The notes under the pieces were generated by a model that was not told the DNA's origin, made no database searches, and was given only the letters and a program-made list of their open reading frames with translations. Both the position numbers and the translations under genes were made by a program. Below, one piece after another: positions 59,528 through 64,000 of a DNA stretch of 64,000 nucleotides. Source of the stretch: a virus; the IMG/VR virus record IMGVR_UViG_3300022890_000011, positions 62,001 to 126,000 of that record. One strand, given 5' to 3'. Each line of letters begins with the position of its first letter. The first letter of the stretch is position 1.

Positions 59528-60479
59528 ATGAAAAAATTAGTAAGTATTATGATAGTACTATTTTTTAGTATTATTTGTGTTTATAGGCAATGCACAAAAA
59601 AATTATTGTCAAGACCAAATTAAAGATATTGATTATACTTTAGATGAAAAAGGATATCCAGTGTTTAGTTATATAATATATGATGTGGATACATCTTTTA
59701 TAAATTTATTACAATTGAATTCATATAAAACATATAAAATTGATGGTAGTTATAGAATTTATTGTAATATTTCTTATAATTTTGAAGACAAAACTTACAA
59801 AGACTTTCAGGGAATAGAACATTACAATAATCTCATCATTAAATTTACTGTTTCTGATTATATTATTAAATTTTATAAAAAAGATAAAAAAGATATAAGA
59901 GAATTCTATCCTTTAATTGAAAAAGAAAAAAGAATCCAAGCATATAGATTTAATAAAATGAAAAAGGTATTAGATATAAAGTTTGAAATTTTAAAACAAC
60001 AAATTATACAACGTCATTTCAACCCCAAAATTGTAAAACCAAATTTGACAAATAATTTAACATTCATACAGGGTTTGAATACATTTGTGATAGATAGTAC
60101 AAAGACAATTGACACAATATCAATACCGTTGAGAAATGTTATATTTGCCTTTAATGATAAAATATCAAAATTAGAATCCAAAAATATTCAAGCTGGTAAT
60201 GATTTAATTAATTTTCATGAACAATATTCCTCAGGAATAAGATTAATTGGTCTTGGAATTGTATCAAATATAATTGGAGTAGGAGTTTTATCTGGTGTTT
60301 TATCAGATGAACCATATATTGAATTAGGTTGTGGTCTTATGGTTGGTGGTAGTATTTTAACTATTGCTGGAGGTGTAATAATGATTGATGCTCATAAACA
60401 CATTAAAATGGCTGGGAGAGATTTAAAAATGCAAGTTTCACCAAATAAAGTAAGTATTAAAATGAAATTATACCGTTAA
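59528..60479 (+). CDS. Exported membrane protein with a frameshift in the signal peptide
   Basis: From ATG 59528 the frame gives MKKLVSIMIVLFF, then shifts. The body (59577-60479, about 300 residues) reads FIGNAQKNYCQDQ..., with NAQ the usual Bacteroidota cleavage end. Changing the T6 run at 59561-59566 by one base restores a complete signal peptide. Near the C-terminus are two hydrophobic segments (LIGLGIVSNIIGVGVLSGVL; CGLMVGGSILTIAGGVIMI). No family recognised. Confidence 0.65.
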
Positions 60480-60491
60480 AAAAGAAAAATT

Positions 60492-60821
60492 ATGAAAAAA
60501 TTATTGATTGTTTTAATTATGATAGGGTTTTTATCATGTGAAAAATCTAACAAAATTCAAACAAAATTTATTTATGGAAAATGGATAAGCCAAAGTGAAT
60601 GTGGAACAATATATCTTACTAAAGATAATTGTAAAATTAAAAATGGTTTTTTAATTTTTGAAGATTTAAAAGTTAGAATAATTAATGTAAATGAAAATAC
60701 ATTGGCATTGGATTATGAATGTTTAATTTGGAAGAAACCTAAAGTTTTAACTCCATGTTTGATAAGTTTAGGATATATTTTAGACGATAATGGGAATATT
60801 ATACAAGATACTATAAATTAA
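60492..60821 (+). CDS. Putative lipoprotein
   Basis: 109 residues. Signal peptide and lipobox MKKLLIVLIMIGFLSC then EKSNK. Mature part small, beta-rich, lipocalin-like start (YGKWISQSECGTIYLTKDNC). No specific family. Confidence 0.75.
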   Translation: MKKLLIVLIMIGFLSCEKSNKIQTKFIYGKWISQSECGTIYLTKDNCKIKNGFLIFEDLKVRIINVNENTLALDYECLIWKKPKVLTPCLISLGYILDDNGNIIQDTIN

Positions 60822-60838
60822 AAAGCAAAATAAAAATT

Positions 60839-61573
60839 ATGAAAAAATTATTGATATTGATATTAGGACTAATTATAAGTTTATTATTTACAAGTTGTAA
60901 AAAAGAAGAGTTAAAAAATTTGTCTAATAAACAAGTAATAATAGAAGAGTCAGGTGTTATAAATGAATGGTGTGATATAGTAAAGGTTATACCTGATTTT
61001 AATTATGGTAATAGATTTACAGAAGAAATATATGATCATTATGGATTAGAATTGGAATCGAGTGGTATATTTAAATCAAGTTTGTTATATTATCCTAAAA
61101 CTGATGGTATTATTTCTTCCAGATATGACACAAATTATATTCATAATTTTGGTAGATTAATACGAGATTTTGATGATGATTTGAATTTTAATATATCAGA
61201 AAATAATTTCTATGATAATACATGCTTACCAGGTACATATAGTATTTCAGAAAATGGTATATTTAGAATTAAATTTAATTTACACTTAGAAAGACAAGTA
61301 TATGGTCAAGATATAAAAATAATTATATTTAAAATAAATAAAGCTAGTATATTTTTTAACAAATCATCAATTTCATGGCATACACATCAAGGTATAACAG
61401 AATATACTGAAGAAATATATAAAATGCCTACAAATCTTTTCATTTCTCAACCTTTAGAATTAACTAGTAATGATATTGATTGTATACCAGGTGATATGAT
61501 AGGTATAAAAATAACACCATTAGGTAATGCTAATGTTTTTTTAAATTATATTATAATTCAAAAAGCAAAATAA
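60839..61573 (+). CDS. Putative lipoprotein
   Basis: 244 residues, signal MKKLLILILGLIISLLFTSC then KKEE (lipobox FTSC; K/E after Cys as in Bacteroidota surface lipoproteins). The mature domain looks like a TNF/C1q-type or beta-sandwich fold (GTYSISENGIFRIKFNLHLE; IPGDMIGIKITPLGNANVFL), common in Bacteroidota and phage tip proteins; assignment weak. Confidence 0.72.
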   Translation: MKKLLILILGLIISLLFTSCKKEELKNLSNKQVIIEESGVINEWCDIVKVIPDFNYGNRFTEEIYDHYGLELESSGIFKSSLLYYPKTDGIISSRYDTNYIHNFGRLIRDFDDDLNFNISENNFYDNTCLPGTYSISENGIFRIKFNLHLERQVYGQDIKIIIFKINKASIFFNKSSISWHTHQGITEYTEEIYKMPTNLFISQPLELTSNDIDCIPGDMIGIKITPLGNANVFLNYIIIQKAK

Positions 61574-61578
61574 AAATT

Positions 61579-62220
61579 ATGAAAAAGTTATTATTAATAT
61601 TAAGTTTAATTATGTGTATAACATTTAGTTATTCACAGAAAACAACAGACACATTATATATAGATGAAATATATGAAGATGCATCTAAAAGTTTATTTTC
61701 TACAAAAATATTAGAATTTGATTCTATTTCCAAGCAAGATTTAATGAATAGATTTGAAGCTTGGGGTGGTCAAAATTTTAGGAATTATAGTGAGGTTAAA
61801 ACAAGTAAAACAGAAAACCAAATAACTCTAATGTATATTGGTGGTCATTTTAATGTTTATAGTGGTATGTATATAAAATTAGTTTCTGAATTTAAAGATA
61901 ATAAAATTAGGTTATCTTTTTATGATGATGGTAATACATATTATTATTATCCAGCATCTAAATACCAACCAGGGTATAAAGTAGAATCTCATAAATATAA
62001 AATTAAACATTATTTTAATGGATTTGGTTCAGCTAATCCATATTTATCATATGGTAATAAAATTGTATATAAAACTAAAGATGGTTATATTACAAAGTTG
62101 TTTAGTAGGAGAGTTGTACTATATGCTCTTCAATATAAAAAAGATATTAAAAATACTATAATTTCAATTGATAAATTCCTTAAAATTCAAACAGACGCTA
62201 ATACTGATTCTGATTGGTAA
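61579..62220 (+). CDS. Secreted unknown protein
   Basis: 213 residues, signal peptide MKKLLLILSLIMCITFSYSQ cleaved after SYSQ. The mature part resembles DUF4468-type segments (SKQDLMNRFEAWGGQNFRNY; a stretch ending IRLSFYDDG), Bacteroidota secreted domains. The junction AAAAGCAAAATAAAAATTAT before the ATG repeats that at 60824. Confidence 0.72.
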   Translation: MKKLLLILSLIMCITFSYSQKTTDTLYIDEIYEDASKSLFSTKILEFDSISKQDLMNRFEAWGGQNFRNYSEVKTSKTENQITLMYIGGHFNVYSGMYIKLVSEFKDNKIRLSFYDDGNTYYYYPASKYQPGYKVESHKYKIKHYFNGFGSANPYLSYGNKIVYKTKDGYITKLFSRRVVLYALQYKKDIKNTIISIDKFLKIQTDANTDSDW

Positions 62221-62235
62221 TCTTATATTAAAATT

Positions 62236-62655
62236 ATGAAAAAGTTATTATTAATGCTTATTATTTTTACAATTGGAATTACAAGTTGTAAAAAAATAGA
62301 AATGGAAAATCAAATTGATGGTATATGGAAAAGCACACCCACCATATACAAATATGATGATAATTATGATGAGTATTATGATTTTTATGAATTTGATGGA
62401 GATAAAGTAATTTATAAACATATCTCAATACGTGTAGATTCTGATGGTGAAAATGTATGTGAAGATGGTTATGAAGGAACTTTTAAATTAAAGAAAAGAT
62501 ATTTAATAATTGAATTGCCTAACGATGCATTTAATATTCCGATAATTAAATTTGAAGACATTATTAGTATAAAATATGAATTAACTGATACAAAATTGAT
62601 TTTATATTTTCAAAGTTACGATACTGAATATTCTGCAATATATTTTAAGCAATAA
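62236..62655 (+). CDS. Putative lipocalin-like lipoprotein
   Basis: 139 residues, lipobox ITSC then KKIEM. The mature part IDGIWKSTPTIYKYDDNY, then YEGTFKLKKRYLIIEL, fits lipocalin-like folds (DxxGxW start). Last gene of the exported cluster. Confidence 0.74.
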   Translation: MKKLLLMLIIFTIGITSCKKIEMENQIDGIWKSTPTIYKYDDNYDEYYDFYEFDGDKVIYKHISIRVDSDGENVCEDGYEGTFKLKKRYLIIELPNDAFNIPIIKFEDIISIKYELTDTKLILYFQSYDTEYSAIYFKQ

Positions 62656-62656
62656 T

Positions 62657-62690
62657 TGTTTTTTATAAAAAAATTTTCTTATATTCTCAC
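62657..62690 (+). promoter_or_regulatory. Candidate promoter element
   Basis: TTGTTTTTTATAAAAAAATT followed by TTCTTATATTCTCAC; matches the recurrent element before a new transcription unit. Confidence 0.38.
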
Positions 62691-62738
62691 AATATTAAAA
62701 TTAAAAATAAAAAAAAAGAAAAATTAAGTAATAAAATT

Positions 62739-62969
62739 ATGAAAAGATTTATGGGTATGATGCCTTCAAGTGAAGTAAAAAAAGAAAAACAATTTAAAGT
62801 TGGTGTAGGACAACTTATAGTAACTGTTCAATCAGGAGAAAATGGATGGACTATATTATATGCTGATAGTTCATCTGAATATAAAGATGTTGTTGATACA
62901 ATTGAAAACAATTTTAATGAAGCATTAGATGTATTAACAACACATTTTTCAAATATAAATGAAATTTAA
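62739..62969 (+). CDS. Small unknown protein
   Basis: 76 residues: KRFMGMMPSSEVKKEKQFK, then VGVGQLIVTVQSGENGWTIL, beta then helix. I recall MMPSSE-like N-termini from phage small proteins but cannot name the family. Confidence 0.6.
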   Translation: MKRFMGMMPSSEVKKEKQFKVGVGQLIVTVQSGENGWTILYADSSSEYKDVVDTIENNFNEALDVLTTHFSNINEI

Positions 62970-62972
62970 AAA

Positions 62973-63191
62973 ATGGAACAACCAAAATTCATACACGATT
63001 GCGATAATTGTATTTTCTTAGGAATATATGAAGAATATGATTTATATTATTGTGATAATGAACCTACTATAATTGCAAGATATGGTGATAATGGACCAGA
63101 TTATATGAGTGGGATGATATTTGCACAGCCAGATAAAAGTGAACCATTATATAAAGCAAAACAATTAGCCATTGAAAAAGGGTTATTATAA
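62973..63191 (+). CDS. Small protein with Cys pair, ending GLL
   Basis: 72 residues: IHDCDNCIFLGIYEEYDLYY then CDNEPTIIARYG, with Cys 10, 13 and 28 and ending AIEKGLL. Possible zinc or disulphide site. The GLL end is a weak form of the LGLL motif. Confidence 0.6.
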   Translation: MEQPKFIHDCDNCIFLGIYEEYDLYYCDNEPTIIARYGDNGPDYMSGMIFAQPDKSEPLYKAKQLAIEKGLL

Positions 63192-63192
63192 A

Positions 63193-63214
63193 TTGTTTTA
63201 AATTTCCTTATATT
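63193..63214 (+). promoter_or_regulatory. Candidate promoter element, near-leaderless
   Basis: TTGTTTTAAATTTCCTTATA then TT; TATATT ends six bases before ATG 63221, so transcription would begin at about the start codon. Confidence 0.38.
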
Positions 63215-63220
63215 AAATGA

Positions 63221-63556
63221 ATGGAAGAATATAGATTTAAAATATTTGATTGTGAATATGGCATTAAATTGTACGATTGTATGAAATTTGATGTATCATA
63301 TTTAAAATCAAATGGAAGAAATGAAATGTCATCTAAAGAGGTGTGGGTTGATTGGATTACTGCTATAACATCAACATGGCCTAAACACCAACTTGTTATA
63401 TATGCAAGAGGTGAGTCTTTTGATGTTTATGGTTATGATACTGTAGAAGTATTTGAGAGAGATTATGATACAAGTAAAAATTATCTAAATTTTAAAATTA
63501 GTAGTAGAAAAGATTTTAATATGATAATAGAATCAAAAAAATTAAACTTATTATAA
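63221..63556 (+). CDS. Unknown protein ending KKLNLL
   Basis: 111 residues: MEEYRFKIFDCEYGIKLYDC... ending SKKLNLL, a member of the LGLL-type C-terminus set without the leader. No family recognised. Confidence 0.62.
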   Translation: MEEYRFKIFDCEYGIKLYDCMKFDVSYLKSNGRNEMSSKEVWVDWITAITSTWPKHQLVIYARGESFDVYGYDTVEVFERDYDTSKNYLNFKISSRKDFNMIIESKKLNLL

Positions 63557-63579
63557 ATAAATTAAAAAAAAGAAAAAAC

Positions 63580-63951
63580 ATGGAAGCAATTACAATAACA
63601 TCATCACCAAAAACACCTGAAATTAATTTTAAAGAAGGTCTAATAGAAATAAGTGGTAGATCAATACCAGAAAATTCAATTGAGTTTTATAAACCAATGA
63701 TAGAGTGGTTAAAAGAATATGTAAATGAACCTATTAAAACTGAAGTTAATATAAAATTAGAATATTTTAATACAAGTTCATCAAAGTGTCTTTTAGATGT
63801 ATTTAAAAAATTAGAAGATATTAATAAAAAAACCGAAGTAATTATTAACTGGTGTTATGAAGAAGATGATGAAGATATGCTTGAAGCAGGAGAAGATTAT
63901 GAATCAATAATTAAAATACCATTTAATATGGTGGAAGTTGAGGAAATTTAA
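63580..63951 (+). CDS. SiaC/DUF1987-like protein
   Basis: 123 residues. PKTPEINFKEGLIEISGRSI and the later YFNTSSSKCLLDVFKKLEDI resemble the SiaC family (DUF1987; STAS-like), whose bacterial members are signalling-controlled anchors of a diguanylate cyclase pathway. The SSSKCLLD strand-helix matches well. A role in this element is unknown. Confidence 0.65.
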   Translation: MEAITITSSPKTPEINFKEGLIEISGRSIPENSIEFYKPMIEWLKEYVNEPIKTEVNIKLEYFNTSSSKCLLDVFKKLEDINKKTEVIINWCYEEDDEDMLEAGEDYESIIKIPFNMVEVEEI

Positions 63952-64000
63952 GAGGTTTCAAAATATTTCATTTATTTTTAGCATAAAACACACAAGTCTT

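Overview
This window is very AT-rich and densely packed with small, mostly unrecognised genes in long same-strand runs that overlap by 4-23 bases. Start codons rarely have a Shine-Dalgarno sequence, and the secreted proteins carry Bacteroidota-type signals: SCKKE-like lipoprotein ends, SprB-type repeats and gliding-motility (type IX secretion) C-terminal domains. Together with the families recognised (a fused Mre11/Rad50-like protein, a GIY-YIG homing endonuclease, an amidase, five ribbon-helix-helix regulators, and small proteins of a kind I know from large phages), this suggests a large (jumbo) phage, or a phage-derived element, of a Bacteroidota host. No terminase, major capsid or tail gene lies in the window, so the phage assignment is an inference.

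Layout. 0-3.4 kb: a PPK2 polyphosphate kinase (5' end outside the window) and small proteins. 3.4-4.5 kb: DnaJ. 4.6-13.3 kb (minus): two giant secreted repeat proteins, a small secreted protein and a membrane-anchored protein; three of the four end in the gliding-motility C-terminal domain. 13.4-20.6 kb: probable virion or internal-head proteins, an amidase and a HELTH-motif protein. 20.6-25.3 kb: small unknown genes, including a leucine-rich-repeat protein made of 60-base DNA repeats. 25.4-29.3 kb: a regulator and the single-chain SbcD-SbcC fusion. 29.5-45.6 kb: about 45 tiny overlapping genes, many sharing terminal peptide tags. 45.7-53.2 kb: an AAA+ protein fused to an M41 peptidase, a TnpB remnant, CTP synthase and a ClpC-like unfoldase. 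53.2-58.7 kb: NifX-like, ADP-ribosyltransferase-like and radical SAM proteins, a tRNA-like gene and a homing endonuclease. 59.3-64 kb: a regulator, five exported proteins or lipoproteins and small unknowns.

The most striking feature is four short terminal peptide motifs shared by otherwise unrelated proteins. (1) A head-targeting-like N-terminus (type MKYLKTYExF, often followed by h-x-E) on about 20 genes; it resembles the capsid-targeting peptides of T4 internal head proteins. (2) A C-terminal KLGLL/LGLM-type ending on about 11 genes, often together with (1). (3) A basic C-terminal tail (RKLKLERVK type) on about 17 genes at 29.7-44 kb. (4) The N-terminus MKIRxGFVSNSSSSSF/Y on eight genes at 37-45.6 kb. 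Synonymous codon changes among copies show that (3) and (4) are kept at the protein level.

A second theme is damage. At least ten genes are interrupted by one premature stop, one single-base shift or one short duplication. This is unusual for a phage and points to decay, homopolymer sequencing errors or slippage-based switching. Coordinates of genes described as frameshifted span the reconstructed gene.
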